A program made the translations under genes and the position numbers. A DNA stretch of 7,233 nucleotides from CAZSXS01 sp964611385 (GTDB lineage: Bacteria; Bacillota; Clostridia; Lachnospirales; CAYPQA01), in assembly GCA_964611385.1 (NCBI GenBank), contig CAZSXS010000121.1, positions 1 to 7,233 on the forward strand. The letters are read 5' to 3'. The notes below the pieces were generated by a model. The model did no database searches. It was not told where the DNA came from and worked only from the letters and a program-made list of their open reading frames with translations. This document shows positions 6,939 through 7,233 of the stretch, in pieces. The first letter of the stretch is position 1. Each line of letters starts with the position of its first letter.

Positions 6939-7233
6939 AGTGCAAATTTGGGGATAGAATCCAAAGGAAATTGCAAACAAAGAAAAATACATATAAAAAT
7001 TTCAAAGCCTTGCAGGATTATGGTCAATATTGAACGAAACTGAATGCGAAGGATAGTGGGGAGTGTAAATATAGAGGTAAACGAAGAGAAGGGGATATAA
7101 ATTAAGGTTATTTTAATAAAATATGAGCGCGTTTGAGGGGGTTGGATTGATGTTGAAATGAAGCTTAGCGCTTGAATCATTGTAAGCGTCAATCCAAGGA
7201 CACATAGAAAAAGGGTTGCCCCCGATGTAAAAT
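6939..7233. other. Intergenic region without a recognisable gene
   Basis: About 295 bases upstream of the promoter, AT-rich and in part purine-rich on the plus strand (about 7049-7106). Open frames here are short, start at TTG without a ribosome binding site, and encode low-complexity or unrecognisable peptides. No tRNA, rRNA or CRISPR repeat is seen. It contains an AT-only hyphenated palindrome (TATTTT-AAT-AAAATA, 7109-7123) and the structured inverted repeat at 7142-7197. A gene may begin beyond the right edge. Confidence 0.6.
7142..7197 (+). repeat. 56-base nested inverted repeat / predicted RNA hairpin
   Basis: TTGGATTGA (7142-7150) is the exact reverse complement of TCAATCCAA (7189-7197). 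Pairing continues inward to 7154/7185 through two G-U wobbles that are allowed only if the plus strand is the RNA, giving 13 pairs. After a 2x3 internal loop, AATGA (7157-7161) pairs with TCATT (7177-7181), and AGC (7162-7164) with GCT (7170-7172), closing a five-base loop. No U tract follows on either strand, so it is not an obvious terminator. It could be a small structured RNA, a dispersed repeat or part of a transposon-derived element; none is proven. Confidence 0.5.

Noticed and set aside
6819..7043. 74-codon plus-strand open frame
   Set aside because: TTG start, no ribosome binding site, no recognisable domain, and it runs antisense through the promoter and leader.
7109..7123. AT-only palindrome TATTTT-AAT-AAAATA as an operator or terminator
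   Set aside because: Such words are common by chance in AT-rich intergenic DNA; no GC stem and no adjacent gene end support a function.
7156..7176. CcpA cre-like site around AAGCGCT
   Set aside because: The flanking TG/CA positions of the cre consensus are not met, and the bases are better explained as part of the nested hairpin.
6935..7192. 85-codon minus-strand open frame upstream of the promoter
   Set aside because: It starts with TTG without a Shine-Dalgarno site, encodes a low-complexity Ile/Phe/Ser-rich peptide, and covers the -35 box region and the inverted repeat.

Overview
This window looks like the end of a draft contig from a low-to-medium GC member of the Bacillota, probably a clostridial relative. 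The basis is strong AGGAGG-type Shine-Dalgarno sites, a sigma-A type promoter, tight one-strand gene packing and the protein families present. No single gene fixes the genus, so the taxonomic call is inference.

All five supported genes lie on the minus strand and read from right to left as one probable operon. In order of transcription they are: an AEC-family (auxin efflux carrier/malate permease type) transporter (6741 to 5821); a small polytopic membrane protein of unknown function whose start is best placed at 5788; a 12-helix MATE multidrug/cation antiporter (5056 to 3674); and two ABC exporter half-transporters (3603 to 1858 and 1858 to 68) that overlap by one base. Gaps between genes are 32, 17, 70 and -1 bases. 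The 70-base gap holds a strong RNA hairpin, which may set the ratio between the upstream genes and the ABC pair.

The two ABC proteins look like a heterodimeric exporter of the BmrCD/LmrCD/TM287-288 type. The first (581 aa) has Asp where the catalytic Walker B Glu should be. The second (596 aa) keeps that Glu but has an LSVGQ signature in place of LSGGQ. Pairing them gives one canonical and one degenerate ATP site. Together with MATE and AEC this is an operon made only of membrane proteins, mostly efflux-type carriers. Export of a toxic compound or metabolite is a reasonable inference, but no substrate can be read from the sequence.

Upstream, 6742-7233 has no convincing gene. It holds a good minus-strand promoter (TTGATA, 16 bases, TATAAT), a leader of about 160 bases with a 12-base palindrome, several TGCAAA/TTTGCA words around the promoter, and a 56-base nested inverted repeat at 7142-7197. 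At the other end, bases 1-47 are an unbroken run of C directly after the last gene, most likely a sequencing or assembly artefact at the contig end.
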